This document shows, piece after piece, positions 15,999 to 22,957 of a stretch of DNA of 64,000 bases. The position numbers were made by a program, and so were the translations under genes. The stretch lies in NCBI GenBank assembly GCA_902826455.1, contig CADEEV010000010.1:54387-118386 (forward strand), read 5' to 3'. This DNA comes from an uncultured Acidobacteriota bacterium (lineage in GTDB: Bacteria; Acidobacteriota; Vicinamibacteria; Fen-336). The notes under the pieces are model-generated. The model searched no databases and was not told where the DNA came from. It worked only from the letters and a program-made list of their open reading frames with translations. Within the stretch, counting starts at the first letter, position 1, and each line of letters opens with the position of its first letter.

Positions 15999-16418
15999 AT
16001 GCGGATGAGAACCCTCTGGCTCGCCATCGCCCTCGTGCTCACGGCGCTTCCCGCCCGAGCCGCCGTGAAGCGCTTCGTGTCTCTCGTGTCCCGCGACGAG
16101 AAGGACCACTGGCTGCATCCCGGCGTGCGCAACGTGACGTTCGCGACCGGGCGCGAGCTGAACGCCGAGGCCAGGACCGACCGGTTCAAGCCGCGGCTCG
16201 TCTACGCGTCCATCCCCGCGGACTCGGGGGAGGTGACGATCGTCGCGCTGGAGCACTTCGAGCTCGAGGGCGCGGAGCCGTTCGGAGCCGCCGACTTCAA
16301 ACGGCTGTTCCGGGTTTCCAGCCGGTCCGGCGTCGAGCTCAGGCCCCATCGCGGGCGGCTCTGGATGATCGCCGCGCAGCTCGACGGGAAGTGGATCGAT
16401 CCGGGCGTCGAGGACTAG
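15999..16418 (+). CDS. Small exported protein of unknown function
   Basis: A 139-residue protein with an N-terminal signal peptide (TLWLAIALVLTALPARA) and a mature part of mixed polar and hydrophobic character without cysteines or recognisable motifs. It follows the GT-C glycosyltransferase by 13 bases, so an operon is likely. Its stop codon directly abuts the stop of the convergent PagL-like gene, with no base between them. No family recognised. Confidence 0.6.
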   Translation: MRMRTLWLAIALVLTALPARAAVKRFVSLVSRDEKDHWLHPGVRNVTFATGRELNAEARTDRFKPRLVYASIPADSGEVTIVALEHFELEGAEPFGAADFKRLFRVSSRSGVELRPHRGRLWMIAAQLDGKWIDPGVED

Positions 16419-17618
16419 CTACGGGAACGTGTAGCCGAGGTTGAAGGTCAGCGGGATCGCGACGCCGGCGTTTCGCGGGAACAGGTTGCCGTTGGAATAG
16501 TGGCCGATCCTGGCCTCGGCGTTCAGGCGCCGGCCCTCGCCGACGTAGGCGCCGAGCCCCATGAAGTCCTGGAACGTGAAGTGCGAGCCCGTGTCCCAGC
16601 CGTCGATCGTGACGCGTGACAGCGTCGTGGGTCCGGCGAGGGAGTAGTTCAGGTATACGTCCAGGGGCTTCGATCGGATCAGCGTGAAGCGGAACAACGG
16701 GAACGCCGAGAGGGACGTGAACCTCTCGCCGTTCTCGCGGCTCTTCCAGGTGCCGACGCTCGCGCCGACGTCGAGGGAGAAGGTGCGGCGCGTGTGGAAG
16801 ACGTTGCGCTGGACGGTGAGCATCCCGCCGTTGCGCACCTGCGCCTCGCCGCCCCAGAACACCGGCACCTTGCCCCCCGCGAAGAAGCGGTTGACGCCGA
16901 AGCCGAGGTTGTCGGTCGCGTAGCCGGCCTGGACCAGGGTGCGCGGGAAGACGTGGCCGGACGCGGCGTTCTTGACGACGCGCTCCGGCGAGAGCGGCCG
17001 CATGTTGTAGCGGAAGCCGCCCGTCGCCAGCAGCGTGTGGGGCTGGCGCGTCGCGGCGTGGGACGGGGTGTAGAGCGCGTTGGCGGTGAGCTCCCAGCTC
17101 TCGCTCAGCCTGTAGCGCAGGCCGCCGCCCGCGAAGATCGACCAGTAGCTCTCGTCCGTGACGACCGGCGTGCGGGCCTCGTCGTTCGTCTCGAAGCCGC
17201 GGCGCGTGACGAGGCCGGGCCCCGCCTCGACATCGAGGAACAGCGACGAGGACAGGGGCAGGGAGCCGCGCAGCGTGAAGCCGGCCAGGTTCATCCAGAC
17301 GGTGCGCGTCGCGACGACGCCGTTCACGTCCTTGTAGCGCACCCACTCCACCGGTCGCATGTAGTTGATCTGCGCCGAGAGCCGGTCGTTGAAGCGGTAG
17401 CCGAGCAGCACCACGCGCGCCGCGGCGTGGGGCGTCTTGACGGACTCCACCGAGAAGCCGGGCTCGAGCTGCCGCTCGGAGAACGGGTACTGGATGTAGC
17501 CGGGCGCGAACTCGAAATAGGAGCGGGCCAGGAAGCCCGGATACTGGGTACGGTCGTCCTGGGCCTGGCCGAGAGCCGGCACCGCCAACGCAAGGATCGC
17601 GGCGCAGGCCCGCCTCAT
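16419..17618 (-). CDS. Outer-membrane protein with C-terminal PagL-like (lipid A deacylase) domain
   Basis: A 399-residue exported beta-rich protein. The signal peptide (AAILALAVPALGQAQ) starts at the ATG at 17618; longer in-frame extensions run antisense through the upstream gene. The first 200 residues look like an outer-membrane barrel domain. The last 180 residues resemble acyloxyacyl hydrolase/PagL proteins: FTFQDFMGLGAYVG, then the catalytic-type motif R-I-G-H-Y-S-N-G-N-L-F-P (His373, Ser375), ending in an aromatic outer-membrane-type terminus (GYTFP). PagL removes the 3-O acyl chain of lipid A at the cell surface. The start codon overlaps the stop of the upstream PagL-like gene by four bases. 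Confidence 0.72.
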   Translation of the reverse strand: MRRACAAILALAVPALGQAQDDRTQYPGFLARSYFEFAPGYIQYPFSERQLEPGFSVESVKTPHAAARVVLLGYRFNDRLSAQINYMRPVEWVRYKDVNGVVATRTVWMNLAGFTLRGSLPLSSSLFLDVEAGPGLVTRRGFETNDEARTPVVTDESYWSIFAGGGLRYRLSESWELTANALYTPSHAATRQPHTLLATGGFRYNMRPLSPERVVKNAASGHVFPRTLVQAGYATDNLGFGVNRFFAGGKVPVFWGGEAQVRNGGMLTVQRNVFHTRRTFSLDVGASVGTWKSRENGERFTSLSAFPLFRFTLIRSKPLDVYLNYSLAGPTTLSRVTIDGWDTGSHFTFQDFMGLGAYVGEGRRLNAEARIGHYSNGNLFPRNAGVAIPLTFNLGYTFP

Positions 17619-18124
17619 CGACGGCCGAGGAGCGTTCGCACGGGAAGCGCCACGGTCAGCACGAGGCTCTCCTCGCCCGGGTTCAGGTCCTCGAGGCTCG
17701 CGTTCGAGAGGTGATAGAGCTCGAGGCCGATGCGCGCACCGCTCTCGAGGCGCGCGGCCAGCTCGATGCCCGAGCGGAACTGCAGGTGGCCGTGGAGCTC
17801 CTTGCCGTCGCCCTTCGAGTAGTAGCTGGGAGCGAAGCTGGGGCGGATCCCGAAGGTCCGGCCGATGGGGAAGTCCAGGCTGAAGCCGGCGTACGCGTCG
17901 AAGCCGCGATCGGTCGTGGCCATCGCGCCGAGCATCGGGCCGAAGCGCCACCAGCGGCCGCCGCCTCGCCACTGCAGGCCCAGCTCCGCGGCCGAGTTCA
18001 CGTTCTTGTTCGCGTCGAAGGCCCCGCCCGAGAGCATGAGCATGGCGGGCTCTGAGGCGCGCGCAGGAATCGGGGCCAGGGCCACGAGCAGGGCGAGCAC
18101 CGCCCAGGGCCGGGTTCGCGCCAA
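17615..18124 (-). CDS. PagL-like lipid A 3-O-deacylase
   Basis: A 169-residue exported barrel protein, the usual size for PagL. After the signal peptide (VLALLVALAPIPARA) it shows alternating aromatic strands, FRSGIELAARLESGARIGLEL, then the signature Y-H-L-S-N-A-S-L-E-D-L-N-P-G-E-E-S. In PagL the equivalent His and Ser form the catalytic pair (here His138 and Ser140) with a following Glu (Glu151 or Glu152). All three candidate residues are present. It is the first gene of a two-gene unit with a second PagL-like domain protein. The expected effect is surface remodelling of lipopolysaccharide; activity is inferred. Confidence 0.78.
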   Translation of the reverse strand: MARTRPWAVLALLVALAPIPARASEPAMLMLSGGAFDANKNVNSAAELGLQWRGGGRWWRFGPMLGAMATTDRGFDAYAGFSLDFPIGRTFGIRPSFAPSYYSKGDGKELHGHLQFRSGIELAARLESGARIGLELYHLSNASLEDLNPGEESLVLTVALPVRTLLGRR

Positions 18125-18196
18125 CGTCAGGCCTGGCCGCAGGTCATCGCGCGGAGAGCATACCGCAGGGAACGGCCGATTCTACAAAGGCGGAGG

Positions 18197-18424
18197 TCAG
18201 TCGATCCGTGGGCGGCGCCGGTCCACGAGCAGGCCGGGGCCCATGAAGGCCGCCTCCGTCTCGCAGGACGGACAGCGCAGTCGCAGCATGATGTCGCGCT
18301 CCCAGGGAATCGTCACGAGACGGGCCAGGGGCCCGGAACACGCGGGGCAACGGGGCTGCATGCTGCGGTCGAAGACGCGCTCGACCGCAGGGTCCGACGC
18401 AGGTTCCGTGGCCGGATCGATCAT
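18197..18424 (-). CDS. Small zinc-ribbon protein, paralogue of the next gene
   Basis: A 75-residue cytoplasmic protein with two cysteine knuckles, C-P-A-C at about residues 26-29 and C-P-S-C at about 51-54, spaced as in a rubredoxin-like or ribbon zinc site, and ending G-P-G-L-L-V-D-R-R-R. The neighbouring 65-residue gene upstream has the same layout, and a third, truncated member sits at 2053-2187. No catalytic domain is attached. It could be a nucleic-acid or protein-binding adaptor; function unknown. Confidence 0.65.
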   Translation of the reverse strand: MIDPATEPASDPAVERVFDRSMQPRCPACSGPLARLVTIPWERDIMLRLRCPSCETEAAFMGPGLLVDRRRPRID

Positions 18425-18483
18425 CCGCGCTTGCCTCCGGGAGGCAAGGCTGCAAGATCAACGCCAGGGCGACGAGGTCGGCG

Positions 18484-18681
18484 TCAGTGTCCGGCGTTCG
18501 GGGCGGACCGGCGGTCCACGATCAGGCCCGGCCCGACGTAGGAGGCCAGGGTGCCGCAGGCCTGGCACTTCAACTCGATCTTGCGCTCCGTAGCGCTACG
18601 GTCGCTCACGATCCGCTGGAGCTCGGCGTTGCAGGCGCGGCAGCGCGGGGCGACGGCCAGGTCCGGTCCTCGGGTTCCCAT
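18484..18681 (-). CDS. Small zinc-ribbon protein
   Basis: A 65-residue protein with C-R-A-C (residues 14-17) and C-Q-A-C (residues 39-42), then Y-V-G-P-G-L-I-V-D-R-R-S. It is a tandem paralogue of the gene 59 bases downstream on the same strand. Its 5' end is close to the divergently read methyltransferase gene, whose own N-terminus also carries a C-P-A-C...C-A-S-C ribbon. Function unknown. Confidence 0.65.
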   Translation of the reverse strand: MGTRGPDLAVAPRCRACNAELQRIVSDRSATERKIELKCQACGTLASYVGPGLIVDRRSAPNAGH

Positions 18682-18796
18682 TGAACTGCGAGTCTACAAA
18701 CCCTGGTCTCGGACCGTCAAGGTCCCGCGGGCGGTTGTCTGCCCGCGCCGCCTGCGGTTCAATGCTGCGGATGATCGCGAGACGACGGACTCCGCG

Positions 18797-19720
18797 TTGA
18801 GGGACTGGGCCGTCGGACTCTTCCGGTGCCCCGCGTGCGGCGCGGCGCTGCGACGGGAGGCCGAGGGCCTCGCCTGCGCCTCCTGCCCCGCGCGCTATCC
18901 CACCGACGACGATGTCACGAGTTTCCTCGATCGGCCCAACGCCATCGTGGCGCGCGAGGCGTCGGCCGTGTCCACCCTCGACGGCCAGTCGCCCGAAGCC
19001 ACGGAGCGCCTCCGCGTGCTGCTCGGACGCTTCGACGGCGACGGCGTGTCGCCCCAGGACCTGCTCGAGTATCGCTGCCTGCAGCACGCTCTCGACTCGC
19101 GCGGCCAGATCCGGGAGCTGCTGCGCAGCCATCCCCTGAGCCCCGGTGTCGTCCTCGAGATCGGCGCCGACCACTGCTGGGCGAGCAGCGTGTTCCTCGA
19201 CGCCGGCTGCCGCGTGATCGCCCTCGACATCACGGACCACCTGCGGCTCGCGCCGCGGGCGAGCGACCCGGGGCTGTGCCGGATCAAGTCCGACATGAAC
19301 GCGCCGCCGCTGCGCGACGGCAGCGTCGACACGGTGTGGGCCACGGCCGCCGCCCATCACTCCTGGGATCTCGGGCGCACGTTCCGCGAGGCCGCCCGCG
19401 TGCTGCGGCCGGGGGGACGTCTGTACTTCGCCTGCGAGCCGATGCCATCGTGGCTGCGCTATCCCTTCGGGACCGACTTCGGCCACGAGGAGCGGGCCCT
19501 CGGCATCAACGAGACGTGGGTGCCGCGCGGGCGCTGGCTGCGGCTCTGCGCGACCGCGGGCTTCGAGCCGGAGCTGGTGTTCCCGGCCATGGACAGGGAG
19601 ACCGTGGCCAGCCGGCTGCGGAGCCGGCATCTCCCCACGGCTCTGGCACCGCTTGCGCTCCCCTTCCTGCGGACGCTGCAGGTGTCGATCCACCTCGTGG
19701 CGACGAAGCTCGGGAGCTAG
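18797..19720 (+). CDS. SAM-dependent methyltransferase with N-terminal zinc ribbon
   Basis: A roughly 307-residue class I methyltransferase. An N-terminal Trm112-like ribbon (FRCPACGAAL...LACASCPARYP) precedes the Rossmann core: motif I is V-V-L-E-I-G-A-D, followed by an acidic strand end in VIALDITD, the LRDGSVDTVWATAAAHH motif, and VLRPGGRLYF. This is the arrangement of UbiE/Methyltransf_11 proteins acting on small molecules or glycans. The longer open frame upstream is antisense to the zinc-ribbon gene; I placed the start at the TTG at 18797, with less certainty than for other genes. Substrate unknown. Confidence 0.75.
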   Translation: MRDWAVGLFRCPACGAALRREAEGLACASCPARYPTDDDVTSFLDRPNAIVAREASAVSTLDGQSPEATERLRVLLGRFDGDGVSPQDLLEYRCLQHALDSRGQIRELLRSHPLSPGVVLEIGADHCWASSVFLDAGCRVIALDITDHLRLAPRASDPGLCRIKSDMNAPPLRDGSVDTVWATAAAHHSWDLGRTFREAARVLRPGGRLYFACEPMPSWLRYPFGTDFGHEERALGINETWVPRGRWLRLCATAGFEPELVFPAMDRETVASRLRSRHLPTALAPLALPFLRTLQVSIHLVATKLGS

Positions 19721-20376
19721 GCGAAGCCCAGGCGCGCGATCTCGAAGCGGCGCTCGATCCGCGCGGTCGGGACGACCTCGTTGCCCGCGCGGTCGATCCA
19801 GGCGCCCTTCACGTCGAGGCGCGTCACCGCGGGCGCGCTGACCCCGAGCTTCGCCTTCGCCGCTCCGGCGCGCGCGGCCCGCAGCCAGCGGTCGACCGCG
19901 AGCTCCTCGGCGGCCGAGGGCTGGGGCTCGTGGGCCCAGAGGATGGCCGAGGCGGCGCGCAACGAGGCGGCGCGATGCAGGGGCTGCAGCGCGGGCACCT
20001 CGGCGACGTAGGCGCGCAGCGAATCGTCGAGCATGGCGAGCGCCCAGGCGTTCGCGAACTGGCCGAGGTTCGGGTCCTCGAGGAACTGGGCGCGCAGGCC
20101 CACGGCGCTGTTGAAGAACGCGTCGGCCGTGCTCGGGTCCGCGGCGAAGTGGAACTCCGCCCGATGGCAGCCCTGGGCGTGGAGCGCGGGATCGACCGGT
20201 GAGCTGGCCTGGAACTTCACGTCCTTCAGCTGCTCGATCTCCCGGACCAGGTGGTCGACGATGACCTCGAAGGACTTCCAGCTCTGGAGCCGGTCCTGAC
20301 GATCCTGAGGCACGGCGGCCGTGAACTTCCAGCCGGAGGCCTCGACGAAGCGTGATCCGCGGGGTCGTGTGCTCAA
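19717..20376 (-). CDS. Conserved-looking protein of unknown function
   Basis: A 219-residue soluble protein without signal peptide or membrane helices. It is mostly helical by appearance, with a C-terminal segment alternating hydrophobic and charged residues (LDVKGAWIDRAGNEVVP). No catalytic motif or family is recognised. Its stop overlaps that of the convergent methyltransferase by four bases, and the orphan response regulator lies 36 bases downstream on the same strand... the order on the minus strand is this gene after the regulator, so the two may be cotranscribed. Confidence 0.55.
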   Translation of the reverse strand: MSTRPRGSRFVEASGWKFTAAVPQDRQDRLQSWKSFEVIVDHLVREIEQLKDVKFQASSPVDPALHAQGCHRAEFHFAADPSTADAFFNSAVGLRAQFLEDPNLGQFANAWALAMLDDSLRAYVAEVPALQPLHRAASLRAASAILWAHEPQPSAAEELAVDRWLRAARAGAAKAKLGVSAPAVTRLDVKGAWIDRAGNEVVPTARIERRFEIARLGFA

Positions 20377-20411
20377 GCGAGCGCGATCCTAGCCGGACGA
20401 AGGCCGTCTGG

Positions 20412-20795
20412 CTAGTGAGTCCTCTCCGGCAGCGGGCCGTTCGCGAGGGCGAGCAGCTCCTGGGGATCGGCGGGCTTGACGAACAGTCGGTCGAAGCCGC
20501 TGTCGAACGCGCGCTGCTTCGCGGACGCGTGCCCCCAGCCGGTCACGGCCACGAGCAGCACAGGCGAGCGTGCCTCCTCGCGCACCTTGGCCGCGACTTC
20601 GCAGCCATCGAAGAACGGCATGCCGACGTCCAGGAACGCCACGTCGGGCGTGAACTCCTTGAAGGCCTCGAGGGCGGCGTGGCCATCATGGACCACCCGG
20701 ACTTCGTGACCCTGCATCTCGAGCAAGGCCGCGAGGCCTTTTGCGGTGTCCTCGTTGTCGTCGGCGACGAGGATCCGCCGGCCCCTGTTTTCCAC
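20412..20795 (-). CDS. Single-domain response regulator (CheY-like)
   Basis: A 127-residue receiver domain without an output domain. The acidic pair is at D12-D13, the phosphoacceptor is D56 in V-A-F-L-D-V-G-M-P, the switch threonine is T85 and the conserved lysine is K107 in FVKP, so all key residues are present. It starts at a GTG. No histidine kinase gene is adjacent; a hybrid kinase is coded at 59168-61630, but no link between them is shown. It may relay a phosphoryl group or act by protein-protein contact. Confidence 0.92.
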   Translation of the reverse strand: MENRGRRILVADDNEDTAKGLAALLEMQGHEVRVVHDGHAALEAFKEFTPDVAFLDVGMPFFDGCEVAAKVREEARSPVLLVAVTGWGHASAKQRAFDSGFDRLFVKPADPQELLALANGPLPERTH

Positions 20796-20902
20796 TGGTG
20801 CTACGGCCCTGCACGTTCCGCGCCATGCTAAATGGTTGAAACCAAGCCCCTAAGGGTCGTTCAGGGTTCGGCCATTTCTGCAAAGACGAAGCCCAAAACG
20901 GC

Positions 20903-21160
20903 TCAGCGCCTCGGCCCCCGCAGCCATTCGAAGAACCGGCCCACGACGGCGTCGTGCTCTCCGGCCGTCTGGAACACGACCTCGTTGCCCTCCCGCACGG
21001 TCAGGTGGACGTGGGCCTCGCCTTCGACGGAGAGTGCCAGCCGACGAGGCGCGTCCGCGGCGACCCCTTCGAGCCGGGCCATGAGAGCGGCGCGGGCCTG
21101 GCGGCTCTCGGCCGTCGGTGCCGCCTGCGATCCCCGGGTCGGGCGCCGTGGGATGGCCAT
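20903..21160 (-). CDS. Small protein of unknown function
   Basis: An 85-residue ORF between the response regulator and tRNA-Pro. The N-terminal half is basic and Ala-rich; the second half has a beta-strand-like LSVEGEAHVHLTVREGNEVVFQ segment and a GRFFEWLRG helix. Codon use fits the region, but no family is recognised. The real start may be downstream at the internal ATG (ALMARLEG). Confidence 0.45.
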   Translation of the reverse strand: MAIPRRPTRGSQAAPTAESRQARAALMARLEGVAADAPRRLALSVEGEAHVHLTVREGNEVVFQTAGEHDAVVGRFFEWLRGPRR

Positions 21161-21184
21161 GGATCCAGTATGCGCTCGTCGGGC

Positions 21185-21261
21185 TGGTCGGGGCGGCGAG
21201 ATTTGAACTCGCGACCACCTGCGCCCAAGGCAGGTGCGCTACCAGGCTGCGCTACGCCCCG
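21185..21261 (-). tRNA. tRNA-Pro (anticodon TGG)
   Basis: Minus-strand cloverleaf with acceptor CGGGGCG pairing with CGCCCCG, discriminator A73, anticodon stem and loop CACCTGC-CTTGGGC-GCAGGTG (anticodon TGG) and T-arm GCGAG-TTCAAAT-CTCGC. The first base pair is C1-G72, as in bacterial proline tRNAs. CCA is encoded. Confidence 0.97.
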
Positions 21262-21346
21262 ATGGTGCCTCGCCATGGTAACCCGGACCCGCACCGATGC
21301 GAGCGGGCCCGGTTCTTGCTCCGCTGTTCGGCGAGGTGATTTCGCG

Positions 21347-21517
21347 ATGCGATGGCAATACATGGTGTCGACGCTGACGGTCGAGGGACTTCCGAATCTC
21401 GCGGACCTGCTGAACGCCGCGGGCGAGGAAGGCTGGGAGCTGGTCGGCGTCGTGGATCCGCCGGAGTCGCGTCACACCCGGAGCCTGATCTTCAAGCGGC
21501 CCGGGCCCGACGCCTAG
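21347..21517 (+). CDS. Small DUF4177-like protein
   Basis: A 56-residue ORF with the pattern M-R-W-Q-Y-M-V...L-N-A-A-G-E-E-G-W-E-L-V-G-V, which is the compact layout of DUF4177-type proteins (an N-terminal strand with WEY/WQY, a helix ending in GWELV, and a C-terminal strand, here LIFKRP). It lies 85 bases from tRNA-Pro and just upstream of rdgB in the same direction. Function unknown; identification rests on the GWELV motif only. Confidence 0.6.
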   Translation: MRWQYMVSTLTVEGLPNLADLLNAAGEEGWELVGVVDPPESRHTRSLIFKRPGPDA

Positions 21518-21550
21518 CCAGGCGGCGACCCGGATATGATCGGTCCACAG

Positions 21551-22150
21551 ATGCCTCCGACCGATCTGCTGCTCGCGAGCCAGAATCCGGGAAAGCTGGC
21601 GGAGATGCGGGTGCTGGTGGGCGGGCTCCCGTTCCGCATCCTCGGCCCCCACGACGTCGGCATCGACGACGCGCCCGAGGAGACCGGCACGACGTTCGAG
21701 GAGAACGCGGCGCTCAAGGCGCGCCACTATGCCGGGCGCTCCGGTCTCATGGCCGTGGCCGACGACTCGGGCATCTCGGTCGACGCGCTCGATGGGGCGC
21801 CGGGACTCTACTCGAGCCGCTTCGGCGGGGAAGGCGCCGACGATTCCGATCGGAACCGGCTGCTCCTCGCGAAGCTCAAGGACGTCCCGCGCAACGCCCG
21901 GGGCGCGCACTTCACGAGCGCCGTGGCGGTCGCCCGCGGGGGCGATGTCGTCTTCGAGGCGACCGAGACCGTGGACGGGCTCATCGCCGACGCGCCGCGC
22001 GGGCCCAACGGGTTCGGCTACGACCCGCTCTTCTTCTACCCGCCGTTCGGGAAGACCTTCGGCGAGGTGAGCCACTTCGAGAAGGACAAGGTGAGCCACC
22101 GCGGCAAGGCCTTCGCCCGCCTGCGGCGCTTCCTCGAAACCCTGCCCTAG
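21551..22150 (+). CDS. rdgB: XTP/dITP diphosphatase RdgB (HAM1 family)
   Basis: Hydrolyses non-canonical purine triphosphates (dITP, XTP) to monophosphates, keeping them out of DNA and RNA. The family opening LLLASQNPGKLAEMR, the TGTTFEENAALKARHYA helix, the VADDSGISVDALDGAPGLYSSR block with its metal-binding Asp pair, and the C-terminal GPNGFGYDPLFF and VSHRGKAFARL motifs are all present. I start at the ATG at 21551, which puts the conserved strand six residues in; an in-frame ATG at 21536 would add five residues. Its stop directly abuts the stop of rph on the other strand. Confidence 0.96.
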   Translation: MPPTDLLLASQNPGKLAEMRVLVGGLPFRILGPHDVGIDDAPEETGTTFEENAALKARHYAGRSGLMAVADDSGISVDALDGAPGLYSSRFGGEGADDSDRNRLLLAKLKDVPRNARGAHFTSAVAVARGGDVVFEATETVDGLIADAPRGPNGFGYDPLFFYPPFGKTFGEVSHFEKDKVSHRGKAFARLRRFLETLP

Positions 22151-22957
22151 CTACTTCTGCTTCTTGAGGGGAAGGTCGCCGACCACGGCCTTCTGGGCCG
22201 CGATCAGCTGCTGGATGCCCTTGTCGGCCACGGCCATGAGCTGCTGCAGCTCGTCGTCGCTGAAGGGCTTCTGCTCGGCGGTGCCCTGGATCTCGACGAA
22301 CAGCCCCCGCCCGGTCTTGACGATGTTCATGTCGACCTCGGCCTTCGAGTCCTCTTCGTACGCGAGGTCGAGGAGGATCTCGCCGTTCACCTTGCCGACC
22401 GAGGTCGCGGCCACGTAGTCGAGCAGCGGCAGCTCCGTGAAGGAGCCCTGCTTCTTGAGCTGCTGGAGCGCTTCCACCACGGCCACGAACGCGCCGGTGA
22501 TGGACGCCGTGCGCGTGCCGCCGTCGGCCTGGATCACGTCGCAGTCGACCCACAGCGTGCGCTCGCCGAGGGCCTTCATGTCGATGACCGTGCGCAGCGA
22601 GCGTCCGATCAGGCGCTGGATCTCGTAGGTGCGGCCCGAGGGCCGGCCCTTCGTGGCCTCGCGTTGCATGCGCGTGCTGGTGGCGCGGGGGAGCATGCCG
22701 TACTCGGACGTGATCCAGCCCTCGCCCTTGCCCTTCAGGAACGGCGGGACGCGCTCCTCGACGCTGACGGTGCAGATCACCTTCGTGTCGCCGACCTCGA
22801 TCAGCACGGCGCCTTCGGCGTGGCGCGTGAAGTGCGGGGTGATCGCGATCTCGCGCAGCTCGTCGGGGTTGCGCCCGTCGAAGCGCGAGCCGTTGCCCTT
22901 CTTGCCGAGCACGGCCGGGTCGATCTTCAGCTTGAAGTCTCCGATCCGAAAGCTCAC
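22151..22957 (-). CDS. rph: Ribonuclease PH
   Basis: Phosphorolytic 3'-5' exoribonuclease that trims tRNA 3' ends. The 268-residue protein has the family start [32 protein letters not shown], the [17 protein letters not shown] block with RNA/phosphate-contacting arginines, [16 protein letters not shown] and the catalytic region [20 protein letters not shown]. The GTG at 22957 overlaps the stop of the lytic transglycosylase gene (GTGA). The open frame continues far upstream in a shadow of that gene, which I do not count. In many bacteria rph and rdgB are codirectional; here they are adjacent but convergent. Confidence 0.96.
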   Translation of the reverse strand: MSFRIGDFKLKIDPAVLGKKGNGSRFDGRNPDELREIAITPHFTRHAEGAVLIEVGDTKVICTVSVEERVPPFLKGKGEGWITSEYGMLPRATSTRMQREATKGRPSGRTYEIQRLIGRSLRTVIDMKALGERTLWVDCDVIQADGGTRTASITGAFVAVVEALQQLKKQGSFTELPLLDYVAATSVGKVNGEILLDLAYEEDSKAEVDMNIVKTGRGLFVEIQGTAEQKPFSDDELQQLMAVADKGIQQLIAAQKAVVGDLPLKKQK

